Shown one piece after another: positions 51,920 through 62,643 of a stretch of DNA of 64,000 bases. This DNA comes from Bacteroidales bacterium F22 (GTDB lineage: Bacteria; Bacteroidota; Bacteroidia; Bacteroidales; Bacteroidaceae), in contig CP095414.1 of the NCBI GenBank assembly GCA_029541985.1, forward strand, positions 2,639,001 to 2,703,000, in the 5' to 3' direction. Numbering within the stretch: position 1 is the stretch's first letter; every line of letters starts with the position of its first letter. The position numbers were made by a program, and so were the translations under genes. The notes beneath the pieces were generated by a model. That model made no database searches and had not been told where the DNA came from. It was given only the letters and a program-made list of their open reading frames with translations.

Positions 51920-54900
51920 GACAGTTCTTATATTTTTTACCACTTCCACAAGGACAAGGATCATTTCGTCCGACTTTTTTCTCCGCACGAATAGGTTCTG
52001 TCTTTTGCTGTTCACGAGTATCTTGCTGTGCAGCACCTTGTTGATTTGGGTCGTTAAGGTTCTGATGCGATTCTCTTAGCTGAGGCTTCTTCGCTTTGAC
52101 TTCTTTTGGAGCCTCTTTTACTTGATCTGGCTGTTGCATAGGAATCTGTGCTCGAGTCAAAATAGATATAGTCTGGTGATTCATCTTAGCGATCATATTC
52201 TTCCAAATAGTAGCACTTTCGAGTTTGTAAATCAACAGTGGGTCCTTCTGCTCATAAGAAGCATTCTGTACAGATTGTTTCAATTCATCAAGGTCTCTCA
52301 AATTCTCTTTCCAGCATTCATCAAGTTGGAATAGAAGAATTGATTTCTCCCATGAAGTAGCGATACTCTTACATTCAGTCTCATAAGCCTCTTTCAAATT
52401 GCAAGAAATATTATATACGCGTTTGCCATCAGTGATAGGAATCATGATGTTTTCGTACATACTTCCTTGATTGTCATACACTTGTTTAATGACAGGATAA
52501 GCTATGCTTGCTAGATGATCCATCTTGCGTTTGTAGTTAGCCATAGCAGTATCAAATGTCTTGTCAGCAACTTCTTGAGGTTTCAATTCGCGGAATTCCT
52601 TTTCTGTGACTGGAGGTTCGATAGATAGCGTAGTGACCAAATCCATCTCATATCCTTCATAGTCATTGTCTAGAACCGCTTTTTCACAACGTTCCCAAAT
52701 CATATCTGCGATATCCATGCCGATACGTTCACCCATCAAAGCGTGACGACGCTTGCTATAGATAGCTGATCGCTGTTTGTTCATCACATCATCATACTCT
52801 AGAAGTCGTTTACGAGTACCGTAGTTGTTCTCTTCCACTTTCTTCTGAGCATTTTCAATCGATTTAGAAAGCATTTTTGATTCTAGCATTTCTCCATCCT
52901 TGAAGCCGAGTTTATCCATGACTTTAGCCATCCGGTCATTAGCAAATAGACGCATCAAATTATCCTCCATAGAGACGAAGAAAACAGAGCTACCAGGATC
53001 TCCTTGACGTCCGGCACGACCACGAAGCTGTCTATCTACACGTCTGGATTCGTGACGTTCTGTACCGATGATAGCTAAACCACCTGCTTCTTTGACCTCA
53101 GTACTTAGTTTGATATCGGTACCACGACCCGCCATATTTGTGGCAATGGTAACGTGTCCTGGTTGACCTGCTTTAGCTACAATTTCTGCCTCTTTTTGAT
53201 GTAGTTTCGCATTCAATACGCTATGCTCAATCTTGCGCATACTCAGCATCTTGCTCAGCATCTCAGAGATTTCTACTGAAGTAGTACCGACAAGGACAGG
53301 GCGTTTTTGTTCGACTAATTGAACAATTTCTTCGATGACTGCCTTGTATTTCTCACGCATGGTCTTGTAGATACGGTCATTCTGGTCGTTTCTCATGATT
53401 GGTCTATTTGTCGGTATGACGACAACATCCAATTTGTAAATCTCCCACAACTCACCCGCTTCAGTTTCTGCAGTACCAGTCATACCAGATAACTTATGAT
53501 ACATACGGAAGTAATTCTGTAGAGTAATCGTAGCAAAGGTCTGAGTAGCAGCCTCTACTTTTACTTGTTCTTTGGCTTCAATCGCTTGGTGTAGTCCGTC
53601 GCTATAACGACGTCCCTCCATGATACGACCAGTCTGCTCATCTACGATTTTTACTTGACCATCAATCACGACATATTCATCATTTTTCTCGAACATGGCA
53701 TAAGCCTTGAGCAATTGGTGAATGGTGTGTACTCTTTCAGCCTTGATAGAGTAGTCTTGCATGATTTCGTCTTTCTTTTCTAGACGTTTCTCTTTATCCA
53801 GATTTTCATTTTCCAAAGCTGATAATTCAGCTGCGATATTAGGAAGAAGGAACATATTCTGATCATCTGATCCTTGACTAATCAAGTCAATACCTTTATC
53901 GGTAAGGTCAGCAGAATTCATCTTCTCATCAATAACGAAATACAATGGTTCAATCACCTCAGGCATTCGTTTATTGTTTTGCTCCATATAGATTTCCTCT
54001 GTCTTGAGCATACCAGCCTTGATGCCTTGTTCCGATAAGAACTTAATCAAAGGACGGTTTTTAGGCATCGCCTTGTGTGATCTATATAGAGAAAGGAATC
54101 CAGCTTCTCTTTGTTCTTTGTCATCCGATGCGATTAACTTCTTCGCTTCAGTCAGATATTGAGTGGCAAGTGTTTTCTGAGCAGTGACGAGACGTTCTAC
54201 CAGCGGACGAAGTTCCTCATATAATTGGACATCCCCTTTAGGTACAGGTCCAGATATAATCAAAGGTGTACGTGCATCATCAATCAATACCGAATCGACC
54301 TCATCGACGATAGCATAATTGTGTTGACGTTGTACCAAGTCCTTAGGATTCGTCGCCATATTGTCTCTCAAATAATCGAATCCAAACTCATTGTTGGTAC
54401 CGAAAGTGATATCTGCTTGATAAGCTTTTCTACGTGCTTCTGAATTTGGTTGGTGTTTGTCGATACAATCAACTGATAAACCGTGGAACATATATAGTGG
54501 TCCCATCCATTCGGAGTCACGTTTTGATAAATAATCATTTACTGTGATGACATGTACTCCATTGCCAGTCAAGGCATTGAGGTATACAGGAAGTGTTGCA
54601 ACGAGGGTTTTACCTTCACCCGTAGCCATCTCGGCAATTTTACCTTGGTGAAGGACGATACCACCAAATAGCTGGACATCGTAGTGAACCATATCCCATT
54701 TGAAGGTGTTTCCGCCCGCTTCCCATTGATTACTGTAGATTGCTTTGTCTCCATCGATACGCACAAAATCATGAGTTGCAGAGAGTTCCCGGTCAAAGTC
54801 AGTTGCATTTACGACAACTTCTTCGTTTTCAGAGAAAATCTGAGCAGTTGCTTTCATTATAGAAAAAGCTTCAGGAAGTACTTCTTTGAGCGCTACTTCA

Positions 54901-55196
54901 TAGCAATCTAATATTTCTTTCTCAAGTTTATCAATTCGATTAAAGAGTTGCTCTCTATCTTCTATTTCAGTATCTTTCACTTTAGCTCGGAGATCTTTAA
55001 TCTCTTGCTGTTCTTTACTTGCAGAATTGATTATTTGTGCTCGTAGGTCGAGAGTTTTAGCACGAAGTTCATCAGCATTTAACTTGCTGATTTCGACATA
55101 TGCTGCCTTTACTTTTTCTACTATCGGACGAATTTCTTTAGCATCTCGTTTGGCTTTGTTGCCTAACAGGCTACTTATGAGTTGATTAAATCCCAT
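51903..55196 (-). CDS. secA: Preprotein translocase ATPase SecA
   Basis: The 1,097-residue SecA has Walker A in [14 protein letters not shown], the DEAD-box segment [16 protein letters not shown], the helicase domain with [11 protein letters not shown] and a C-terminal SEC-C zinc motif ([13 protein letters not shown]). The length, about 200 residues above E. coli SecA, is normal for Bacteroidetes. It drives secretion through SecYEG. A TATCTTTG box (55304-55297, minus) is the likely -7, about 100 bases before the ATG. Confidence 0.97.
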   Translation of the reverse strand: MGFNQLISSLLGNKAKRDAKEIRPIVEKVKAAYVEISKLNADELRAKTLDLRAQIINSASKEQQEIKDLRAKVKDTEIEDREQLFNRIDKLEKEILDCYEVALKEVLPEAFSIMKATAQIFSENEEVVVNATDFDRELSATHDFVRIDGDKAIYSNQWEAGGNTFKWDMVHYDVQLFGGIVLHQGKIAEMATGEGKTLVATLPVYLNALTGNGVHVITVNDYLSKRDSEWMGPLYMFHGLSVDCIDKHQPNSEARRKAYQADITFGTNNEFGFDYLRDNMATNPKDLVQRQHNYAIVDEVDSVLIDDARTPLIISGPVPKGDVQLYEELRPLVERLVTAQKTLATQYLTEAKKLIASDDKEQREAGFLSLYRSHKAMPKNRPLIKFLSEQGIKAGMLKTEEIYMEQNNKRMPEVIEPLYFVIDEKMNSADLTDKGIDLISQGSDDQNMFLLPNIAAELSALENENLDKEKRLEKKDEIMQDYSIKAERVHTIHQLLKAYAMFEKNDEYVVIDGQVKIVDEQTGRIMEGRRYSDGLHQAIEAKEQVKVEAATQTFATITLQNYFRMYHKLSGMTGTAETEAGELWEIYKLDVVVIPTNRPIMRNDQNDRIYKTMREKYKAVIEEIVQLVEQKRPVLVGTTSVEISEMLSKMLSMRKIEHSVLNAKLHQKEAEIVAKAGQPGHVTIATNMAGRGTDIKLSTEVKEAGGLAIIGTERHESRRVDRQLRGRAGRQGDPGSSVFFVSMEDNLMRLFANDRMAKVMDKLGFKDGEMLESKMLSKSIENAQKKVEENNYGTRKRLLEYDDVMNKQRSAIYSKRRHALMGERIGMDIADMIWERCEKAVLDNDYEGYEMDLVTTLSIEPPVTEKEFRELKPQEVADKTFDTAMANYKRKMDHLASIAYPVIKQVYDNQGSMYENIMIPITDGKRVYNISCNLKEAYETECKSIATSWEKSILLFQLDECWKENLRDLDELKQSVQNASYEQKDPLLIYKLESATIWKNMIAKMNHQTISILTRAQIPMQQPDQVKEAPKEVKAKKPQLRESHQNLNDPNQQGAAQQDTREQQKTEPIRAEKKVGRNDPCPCGSGKKYKNCHGRNL

Positions 55197-55359
55197 GATG
55201 TGATTATTGATTTTTTATTTTTACTACTTCTTGATGTCTGAGATATACAGTGATTTTTAACTTCTTAGACCTCTTCTTTATAGTTTGTATACGACACAAA
55301 GATAAACTAAAATCTCTAATTAGTCGTATTTATTATGGAAAAAGCATAAGGCTTCTTAC

Positions 55360-56973
55360 CTAAAAGAGGGGGCTATCTGAACATCCATTAGGTCCTCTGA
55401 TTCTGATTAATCTTGCGATGGTAGGAGCTAATTGAGTAGTTCTTACAGGAGTGTTGATGACTCTTGCTTGAGTTGAGGGAGACATGATGATTATTGGGCA
55501 AGGTGCCATATCATAATGTGTGATGTTTTCTGTCTGACCGTATCTGTTTACGTTTTTCCAACCAGGAAGTAAACGCAATAACAAATCTCCCGATGCTGCT
55601 GGACTAAATCCATATTGCATGGGTACTGACTCGTATGAACTGTTGCCCATCAGAAGCTGATAACTAGTATAGACTTGTGCTACTCCTGAAAATTGAGTCA
55701 AGAAGGCTGCACTAAAATCGACCATCTTCTTGAGGTCCATTTTTTTATCTTTGATGAGTTCGTGATCTAAATAGATGCTATTATTGGCTTGACCCGCTAC
55801 CCATTGTCCATCACCAAAAGAGGCCATGAGATATAGGTTCAGTAATGCAGCACAACGATGGATACCAAATTCTCCTCCAGGAAGGTGTCCTTTGGCAGAC
55901 AACCCCAAGGTCTCAGAACCAGCGACGGTCTGCTTGTCATATCCAGTACCTGTAAAGATGACAAGGGTATTTTTCAATCCTACTTTCAGGTCGATAGCAT
56001 CTAATAAGTCACCTATTTGATTATCCAAACGCGTATAACTATCTTGAAGTTCTAACGGTTGTTGCGTTTCTTCTTGTTCAGGAGCCCTGCCGATGGTATA
56101 GTTGACCGATAAATAATCAGGTGTCTCATCTCGACCTATAGCCGTATTGTTTAGGCAAGCCTCTGTCACTTTATTGACTTCATCATTTACGAGAGGTGAT
56201 TCGATAAACCGCTTGTACTGTAAAGTTTTAAAGTCCTTAAATCTATATTTGAAGTTCTTTTTCTGATAAGTGGTCGTCAGGTAGCTAAATTGCTGAAAAG
56301 AATTTAAAGGTTCCCAAGTGATTGATTCTATCCGCTCACTGAGAGATTGTGACTGGTTTATGTTCTCGACAAATCGAGGGAAGTTAGCATAGAATGTACT
56401 GCTACACCATTTACCTGTCGATGCGTCAATCCACAAGGCACTATTTGCTAGATGCCCTGCACTCAAAATAGCAGCATCTCGAGTCGGAGCAATGCTGTAT
56501 ACGATGGCATGACCTTGTGTGGATTGCTTGAGCATATCCGGTACGGTCAATGATAATAAATGTTTAGGAGAAGCTGTCTCATTGGTGTAATTACCGATGA
56601 AATGAGAATCAAAAGTAGCATCGATCGGTTGCTGCGTCTTTCGGTCAAACCAATGATCGGCAATGATACCGTGTACGCTAGGGGTTGCTCCTGTAAAAAG
56701 GGTGGCAACAGCTGAGGCATTGTCTACATCCATCTGAGGCATCTTGCCTTCGGTATAGACTGTCCCATTTTGCCATAGTCGTTTAATCCCTCGATTGCTA
56801 AATGTTTGAGAAAAGGCTTGAAGATAATCGGTACGCAATTGGTCCACGGTGATATGCACGACTAGACGAGGAGGGGTAGGCAACTCCTGAGCTCCTAATT
56901 CCATCGTCGGTAAAGCCAATAGCATGAGGACAGTAGCGATACTAGTCCATTGTATAGTCGATTTTTCGTGCAT
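55360..56973 (-). CDS. Alkaline-phosphatase-fold protein without catalytic residues
   Basis: The 537-residue exported protein (signal peptide to about residue 28) follows the PafA/type I phosphodiesterase family in length and fold: VVHITVDQLRTDYLQ, TLFTGATPSVHGI, RDAAILSAGHLANSA. The usual nucleophile Thr and the following Gly-His are replaced (NASAVATLFTG). The ADHG metal motif reads GTGYD, TDYxGHxFGP reads YTIGRAPEQEE, and the last His region reads YDMAPCPIII. Only the first Asp survives clearly. I infer a pseudo-enzyme or a strongly diverged activity. It is downstream of the DUF4105 gene and upstream of secA on the same strand. Confidence 0.85.
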   Translation of the reverse strand: MHEKSTIQWTSIATVLMLLALPTMELGAQELPTPPRLVVHITVDQLRTDYLQAFSQTFSNRGIKRLWQNGTVYTEGKMPQMDVDNASAVATLFTGATPSVHGIIADHWFDRKTQQPIDATFDSHFIGNYTNETASPKHLLSLTVPDMLKQSTQGHAIVYSIAPTRDAAILSAGHLANSALWIDASTGKWCSSTFYANFPRFVENINQSQSLSERIESITWEPLNSFQQFSYLTTTYQKKNFKYRFKDFKTLQYKRFIESPLVNDEVNKVTEACLNNTAIGRDETPDYLSVNYTIGRAPEQEETQQPLELQDSYTRLDNQIGDLLDAIDLKVGLKNTLVIFTGTGYDKQTVAGSETLGLSAKGHLPGGEFGIHRCAALLNLYLMASFGDGQWVAGQANNSIYLDHELIKDKKMDLKKMVDFSAAFLTQFSGVAQVYTSYQLLMGNSSYESVPMQYGFSPAASGDLLLRLLPGWKNVNRYGQTENITHYDMAPCPIIIMSPSTQARVINTPVRTTQLAPTIARLIRIRGPNGCSDSPLF

Positions 56974-57014
56974 TTTTTTTGCCTTTAAGTCACCGTTTGT
57001 GTCGTAAGAAGTCG

Positions 57015-58355
57015 TTAACGTCTTGTTTTACTTCTCAGACACTTCTTTGCTGACAATAAACGTGTGAGCAAACATAGTGCCAAGATAAGAGAAACTGGTG
57101 GATAATATTGTATAATCACATGATTAAATGCGAACTGAATGATACAACTGATGATTAAAAAGAAGATACAGCAAAGAATCAGAGCATATACAACCTTGTC
57201 GGTTGCTGACCTTTTGCTTGATTGCTCTTTCGATAGACATTTGCTAATATATCTTCGTCCGTTATTTGATTTTGATAGTCTGATGATTGACCCGATAACG
57301 ATTAAGAGTAATGGGTTGAACAAGAGTAATTCGTAGTTGGGGGTCAGACAAGGATGTTTAGAAAATACGCTCATGAAGATGAGTACAAGTCCTAATAATC
57401 CAAAAACAATATATAGTAGGATATCGAACCATAAAGTTATGCGTTTTCTTTTGAAATCAATAAAAGTAATCAGCAGCGTTAGGATAAAGAAAAGAATGGC
57501 TGCAGTAGTTGCGTTGATAGACGGAGTGCTGTTTTTTCGATCTGCGATAGCTCTCGTTTCATCTCGTTGTATGACTTGGCATTGCTGTATAACTAAAGGT
57601 CTTATATTACCGTCTTGATCTTTGATTTGTGCACTTTGGAAAGTGGTCTCTAAGTTAAAAGGGAGAAATAGTTGTTCTGTCTTTGTCATATCCTCATCTG
57701 TAGGGGCTCCCAGAAGAAGATTCATCCCGAAGTTACTCCAACTTGCATGATGAGTATATTTATTTACCTCATCTCTCCATGAGCGTGGGATATACTTCTT
57801 TCCAAATATAAAAGTTCCCTCTAATGAATTTCTGATGACTAGGTATGGACGAGTAGAACAATTATCATAAAAGTAATTGTATCTATAATTTCTGTTTTGA
57901 GGTTTATAATTGTCTTGAAGATTTTTTACAAGCTTTTCAGCTTCCTGCTCCTTGAGGTTGAGAATTTGTTCAGATACATTTCTATTGATATAGGTGTATA
58001 TACGTGCAAAATGATTGAAGGGCTCTTTTCCCATTTGATAATCTGTCTGTCCTAGGATAAAATGCCAGACAAAATGAGGTTGATCCATATTGAATTGACC
58101 ATAGTTGTAGACGTAGTCTTCTTTTGTCTTAAGATTTTCTACTCTAATAGCCGTATGCCCGAAATAGGCATATATCTCTTCACCTGCACTACAAGTAAGT
58201 AGAGAGATGCGATAGGTTGGAGATGATGCCTCATTTCTATTGGATACGATATTGTCTTTTGTCTCCTTACTTAAATAAGTATTTGCTTGCGCTGGTGTAA
58301 AGAGTATTAACAGAAAGATGACAATAAGTAATGAATTGAGTCTGTTTTGCATCAT
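57015..58355 (-). CDS. DUF4105 membrane protein
   Basis: The 446-residue protein has a signal peptide ending near PAQA. A DUF4105 (Lnb-like) periplasmic domain follows with SLLTCSAGEEIYAYFGHTAI, FNMDQPHFVWHFILGQTDYQ and YNYFYDNCSTRPYLVIR. The C-terminal third has about five membrane helices. The Cys and His in NCSTRP and FGHTAIR resemble a papain-like lipobiotin or peptidase-like site, although function has not been shown. Start ATG 58355 or 58352; the frame from 58403 lies in the divergent promoter. Confidence 0.88.
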   Translation of the reverse strand: MMQNRLNSLLIVIFLLILFTPAQANTYLSKETKDNIVSNRNEASSPTYRISLLTCSAGEEIYAYFGHTAIRVENLKTKEDYVYNYGQFNMDQPHFVWHFILGQTDYQMGKEPFNHFARIYTYINRNVSEQILNLKEQEAEKLVKNLQDNYKPQNRNYRYNYFYDNCSTRPYLVIRNSLEGTFIFGKKYIPRSWRDEVNKYTHHASWSNFGMNLLLGAPTDEDMTKTEQLFLPFNLETTFQSAQIKDQDGNIRPLVIQQCQVIQRDETRAIADRKNSTPSINATTAAILFFILTLLITFIDFKRKRITLWFDILLYIVFGLLGLVLIFMSVFSKHPCLTPNYELLLFNPLLLIVIGSIIRLSKSNNGRRYISKCLSKEQSSKRSATDKVVYALILCCIFFLIISCIIQFAFNHVIIQYYPPVSLILALCLLTRLLSAKKCLRSKTRR

Positions 58356-58392
58356 TTTTGATTTATTTTGCTGCGAAGGTACGAATATTTTG

Positions 58393-58400
58393 TATCTTTG
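58393..58400 (+). promoter_or_regulatory. -7 promoter element of the coaX operon
   Basis: TATCTTTG matches TAnnTTTG. A TTTG lies at 58367-58370, 22 bases upstream, one base more than the usual spacing. The leader before coaX would be about 30 bases. Confidence 0.5.
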
Positions 58401-58437
58401 CAAAACCAGAAACTACAATAATACAATAAGCTGTTGA

Positions 58438-59169
58438 TTGATGAAAGCAATTTTTGATATTGGGAATACGACCTTTAAGTGTGGGCTGTTTTCCGGAACT
58501 GAAATGATTAATTTTTTCAGAGAAAGTACTCTTGAAGAAATCTTGACTCAGTTAGCACCTTATGAAGATGAAATCACATCTGGTATTGTGGCCTCTGTTC
58601 GTAAATTATCGACTACCCAACGAGCATTGTTGAATAATCGTCCTTTTTCTATCTTGTGGTTCAACGTGAGAACTCCCCTGCCTATGGCGAACGCTCATGA
58701 TTTTCCTGATAGTTTAGGTGTGGATCGTTTAGCGGCTGTGGTCGAAGCTGTCAATGCTAGTTCAGATAGACCTCTATTAGTTATTGACGTCGGGACAGCT
58801 GTTACTTATGAATTTATTTCAGCCGATGGAACTTATCTAGGAGGTAATATTTCTCCTGGCATACAATTGCGTTTCAAAGCACTTAATGATTATACTAGTG
58901 CCTTGCCTTTAATAGGTAAAGACGGACCTAGAATGGAGATTGGTATCGATACTGATACCGCGATACGAAATGGAGTCTTGTTAGGGATAGAACATGAAAT
59001 AATGGGGTATATTCGGGAAATGATGAAGAAAGACCCCCGTATTTTGGTATTTTTAACGGGCGGAGATTCGATTTCCTTTGATGACAAATTAAAAAAATGC
59101 ATCTTTGCAGATAAATTTCTCGTGTTGCGAGGATTAAACAGAATTTTAGACTACAATAATGACAAATAA
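58438..59169 (+). CDS. coaX: Type III pantothenate kinase
   Basis: The 243-residue enzyme has the ASKHA-fold motifs of CoaX: FDIGNTTFKCGLF (ATP-binding), the segment DSLGVDRLAAV, VIDVGTAVTYEFIS and GGNISPGIQLRFKAL. It phosphorylates pantothenate, the first step of CoA synthesis, and is not inhibited by CoA. The next gene starts 11 bases before its end, so they are coupled. Confidence 0.95.
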   Translation: MMKAIFDIGNTTFKCGLFSGTEMINFFRESTLEEILTQLAPYEDEITSGIVASVRKLSTTQRALLNNRPFSILWFNVRTPLPMANAHDFPDSLGVDRLAAVVEAVNASSDRPLLVIDVGTAVTYEFISADGTYLGGNISPGIQLRFKALNDYTSALPLIGKDGPRMEIGIDTDTAIRNGVLLGIEHEIMGYIREMMKKDPRILVFLTGGDSISFDDKLKKCIFADKFLVLRGLNRILDYNNDK

Positions 59170-60469
59170 AAGAGTTCTTCTTGGAGCAATATGGCTCATG
59201 GTATTCCCTATAGTAACATTTGCTCAGAATGTGACAAACTCACCATATACTCGTTATGGTTTGGGACAGTTATCAGATCAGACGTCAGCGATGAGTCGTG
59301 GATTAGGAGGGTCTGCTTATGCTCTTCGAGATAAGAAGTTTGTCAATTTTGCCAATCCAGCATCGTATAGTGCTGTGGATTCTCTAACGATGAAGTTTGA
59401 TCTTGGCATGAGTTTGCAGAATAGTAACTTCTCAGATGATAATGACGTCAGTCTGAATGCCAAGAATTCGAGTCTTGATTATTTAATGCTTAATTTTCGT
59501 TTGGCACCTCATTTGGGACTTACTGCTGGTATCATGCCTTTTGCTTTTGTAGGATATGACTATGATAGTGTATCTGAATCAACACAAGAAGAAGATATAA
59601 GTGTAAACTATTCGGGCTCGGACGGTTTCTCTCAGGTATTTGTTGGTCTAGGATATGATGTCTTACCTAATTTATCTGTCGGAGTTAATGCTTCTTATTT
59701 GTATGGTACGTCGACCAAAAATATAACACAGACATTTCCTAATTCTTCTACAGCATATCCTACTGTAACATCGGAGTCTGTACGAATAAAAAGTTATAAG
59801 TTTGATTTTGGATTGCAATATCAGATGAACTACTCAAAGGATTTAAGTGCTGTAATTGGTGCGACTTATTCTCCTGGTGTGAGTGTAAACAATACTTCTT
59901 ATGTCGCTAAGTCGACATATACAACTTCTGGTACCGTGGAGTCATCTTATCGATATGATTTAATTGGAGCTATTGATTATGCTTCTCATTATGGGTTAGG
60001 TGCTGCTATCTCTTGGAAAAGCTGGATGTTTACGGCTGACGCAACGTATGAAGATTGGGGTGACTGCGGTTATCCTCAAGTCAATCTAGGTGATTTACCT
60101 AATGAGAGTACTGAAGATATCGATGCAACTAGTTATAATTCGTATAAAGATAGATATCGTTTCTCTATCGGAACTCAGTATCTTCCAGATGCTAACGGAC
60201 GCTCGCTATGGAGTTTGACTCGTTATTCTATCGGTGGTTATATGGATGCTTTGCAATATAGTTTCGAAAACCAACGTGCTGCCTATGAATATGGAGTTTC
60301 TGTTGGATTAGCAATGCCTATCTATCGTTCTTCTTCTGTCTTGTCGATTTCAGGACAATATTCTATTTTGAAACCGCAAGTGACTGGTTTACTTGAAGAG
60401 AATAGATTCAAAATAACTATAGGCCTTACATTTAACGAACGCTGGTTCTTCAAAAGAAAAATCCAGTAA
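59159..60469 (+). CDS. Outer membrane beta-barrel protein
   Basis: The 436-residue protein has a signal peptide (ending TFAQ) and a beta-barrel pattern throughout, beginning SPYTRYGLGQLSDQTSAMSR. The region GLTAGIMPFAFVGYDYDS is characteristic of the FadL/OmpP1-like outer membrane proteins seen in this cluster in Bacteroidales. It is unlikely to be TonB-linked. It starts within the coaX end, and the TPR gene follows after 63 bases. Its ligand is unknown. Confidence 0.85.
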   Translation: MTNKRVLLGAIWLMVFPIVTFAQNVTNSPYTRYGLGQLSDQTSAMSRGLGGSAYALRDKKFVNFANPASYSAVDSLTMKFDLGMSLQNSNFSDDNDVSLNAKNSSLDYLMLNFRLAPHLGLTAGIMPFAFVGYDYDSVSESTQEEDISVNYSGSDGFSQVFVGLGYDVLPNLSVGVNASYLYGTSTKNITQTFPNSSTAYPTVTSESVRIKSYKFDFGLQYQMNYSKDLSAVIGATYSPGVSVNNTSYVAKSTYTTSGTVESSYRYDLIGAIDYASHYGLGAAISWKSWMFTADATYEDWGDCGYPQVNLGDLPNESTEDIDATSYNSYKDRYRFSIGTQYLPDANGRSLWSLTRYSIGGYMDALQYSFENQRAAYEYGVSVGLAMPIYRSSSVLSISGQYSILKPQVTGLLEENRFKITIGLTFNERWFFKRKIQ

Positions 60470-60532
60470 TCTTCTTCATTGTGGAAGAACAAAGTCCAAC
60501 AATCAAAAAAATAATAATAAAATCTGATTATA

Positions 60533-61858
60533 ATGAAAATGAAAACTTTAATTGTTGCTCTCCTGCTTTCTGTGGGGTATAGTGCGACAGCAGTGGCTCA
60601 GGTAGACGAAAAATGTCTTAGTAATAGTACCGTCTCTCACGAGGCCGTAAAAGCTAAGCTATACAAGGATGCATATCTTCCTTGGCAAGAAGTAATGAAA
60701 GATTGTCCTACGTTGCGTTATTATACGTATACTGATGGTTTAAAAATCTTGACTTCTTTCTTGAAAGCAGAAAAAAGAGGCTCTACAGAATACAATGCAC
60801 ATTTCGATGAGATGATGGGGGTATATGATCAATTAATGAAATATACTCCAGAATTTGCAAAGAAATTAAATTGCAAATCAACTAATCGTGTACTCGGTGA
60901 TAAGGCAGTCGCTTATTTGACTTACGCTTCATCTCCAGATGCAGTGAAGGCTTATGGCTGGTTAAAGACAGCAACTGATACTGAAAAGGAAGAAGCAGGA
61001 GCAATGACTCTATTTTCTTTCCTACAAGTTTCACAAATGCTTGTGAAGGCAAATCCAGATAAGTATGCATCTCAATTCTTCAAAGACTATCAAAACTCTA
61101 CTAAGTACTGTGATGCAGCACTTGCTAATGCTAAAAGTCCAAGAATCGAGAAGACTTATAAGACGATTAAAGATAACTTGATTGCTATATTTATCAATTC
61201 AGGTGTCGCAGATTGTGAATCATTACAAAAGATTTATGGTCCTAAAGTAGAACAGAATAAAACTGATATCGATTATCTTCGTAGCGTAATTGACATCATG
61301 GGTATGATGAAATGTAAAGATTCAGAGGCCTATATGCAAGCTAGTTACTATGCTTACAAGCTCGAACCTACTGCTGATGCAGCTAAGGGATGTGCTTTTA
61401 TGTACTACAAGAAAAAAGATTATACTAATTCTATCAAATTCTTTGATGAGGCTATAGAATTGGAAGCTGACCCAATCAAAAAAGCTGAAACGTCATATAC
61501 TGTAGCATCAGTCTTGTCTAGTATTAAAAAGTTGTCTCAGGCCAAGAAATATTGTCTAGAAGCAATCAAGTACAACAACAGTTATGGTGCTCCATATATC
61601 TTGTTGGCTAACTTGTATGCAACGTCTCCAAATTGGAGTGATGAGCCTGCTCTTAATCAATGTGTGTACTATGTATGTGTCGATAAATTGCGTAGAGCAA
61701 AAGCAGTTGACCCATCTGTAGCTGATGAAGCACAGAAATTGATAAATAGATATTCTTCTTATTTCCCTAAAGCAGACAAATTATTCTTCCTAGGCCTTAA
61801 GAAAGGTGATCCTGTGAAAATTGGAGGATGGATTGGTGAGACTACAACAATAAGATAA
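60533..61858 (+). CDS. Exported TPR-repeat protein
   Basis: The 441-residue protein has a signal peptide (to about residue 24) and helical repeats. The TPR-like units are best seen in the C-terminal half, for example KKDYTNSIKFFDEAIELEAD and KKLSQAKKYCLEAIKYNNSY. It is probably periplasmic and part of an envelope assembly complex, by association with LptC and the outer-membrane protein. It has no enzyme motif. ATG 60539 is an alternative start. Confidence 0.85.
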   Translation: MKMKTLIVALLLSVGYSATAVAQVDEKCLSNSTVSHEAVKAKLYKDAYLPWQEVMKDCPTLRYYTYTDGLKILTSFLKAEKRGSTEYNAHFDEMMGVYDQLMKYTPEFAKKLNCKSTNRVLGDKAVAYLTYASSPDAVKAYGWLKTATDTEKEEAGAMTLFSFLQVSQMLVKANPDKYASQFFKDYQNSTKYCDAALANAKSPRIEKTYKTIKDNLIAIFINSGVADCESLQKIYGPKVEQNKTDIDYLRSVIDIMGMMKCKDSEAYMQASYYAYKLEPTADAAKGCAFMYYKKKDYTNSIKFFDEAIELEADPIKKAETSYTVASVLSSIKKLSQAKKYCLEAIKYNNSYGAPYILLANLYATSPNWSDEPALNQCVYYVCVDKLRRAKAVDPSVADEAQKLINRYSSYFPKADKLFFLGLKKGDPVKIGGWIGETTTIR

Positions 61859-61861
61859 TAA

Positions 61862-62638
61862 ATGAATCTGAATCATATAAAATCAGACTCAGCATCCTAT
61901 GCAAGCATACTTCGAGCCTTTGTGGTTGGGAGTATGCTTTTGCTCTTTGCTGCATGCGGTCCTAAGAAGGAATTAGCAGGTCCTATCGATGATAGGGATT
62001 CTCTTCCTGTGATGGCTACAACTGATGTTACTACATTAGTGTCGGATTCTGGTATAATGCGCTATAGAGTGACTACGCCAGAATGGTTTGTGTATGATAA
62101 GAAAGTTCCTTCCTATTGGGCCTTCTTGAAAGGAGTGTACTTGGAGCAATTTGATTCTATCCAAGAAGTGAAAGCAAGTATCAAAGCGGATACAGCTTAT
62201 TTCTATGATAAGAAGAAATTGTGGCATCTTATCGGACATGTACATGTGAAAAATAGAGAAGGCGATACCTTTGATAGTCCCGAGTTGTATTGGGATCAAA
62301 AACTGGAAAAGGTCTATTCCGATAAAAGCATCGAGATTCAACAAGTGGATCGTGTCATAAAGGGAGTAGGGTTTCAATCAAATCAACAGATGACCGTCTA
62401 TAACATCAATAATATAGAGGGTGTCTTTATGGTTAATTCTACAGATACTATTCACCCAGTCTCGAAAGATAGTTTACAACGAGATAGTTTGAGTCATGAT
62501 AGTCTCAAGCTAAACAATAAATCTATACAAGATGATTCTGCTAAACGTGATAGCACTATTGGGAAGAAGATTAAATCCGATAGTACGCTTCAATTACAGA
62601 ACTCAAGTAAAGAAAAACCGAAGAAATCGTTAATTTAA
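61862..62638 (+). CDS. lptC: LPS export protein LptC, lipoprotein form
   Basis: The 258-residue protein has a lipobox (LLFAAC, Cys32). The LptC/OstA-like beta-jellyroll carries SIKADTAYFYDKKKLWHLIG and EGDTFDSPELYWDQKLEKVY. The last 60 residues are a hydrophilic Ser/Asp/Lys-rich tail (SLQRDSLSHDSLK repeats). E. coli LptC has a membrane anchor and no such tail. It would carry LPS from LptBFG to LptA. Its start is three bases after the TPR gene. Confidence 0.85.
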   Translation: MNLNHIKSDSASYASILRAFVVGSMLLLFAACGPKKELAGPIDDRDSLPVMATTDVTTLVSDSGIMRYRVTTPEWFVYDKKVPSYWAFLKGVYLEQFDSIQEVKASIKADTAYFYDKKKLWHLIGHVHVKNREGDTFDSPELYWDQKLEKVYSDKSIEIQQVDRVIKGVGFQSNQQMTVYNINNIEGVFMVNSTDTIHPVSKDSLQRDSLSHDSLKLNNKSIQDDSAKRDSTIGKKIKSDSTLQLQNSSKEKPKKSLI

Positions 62639-62643
62639 ATCTT

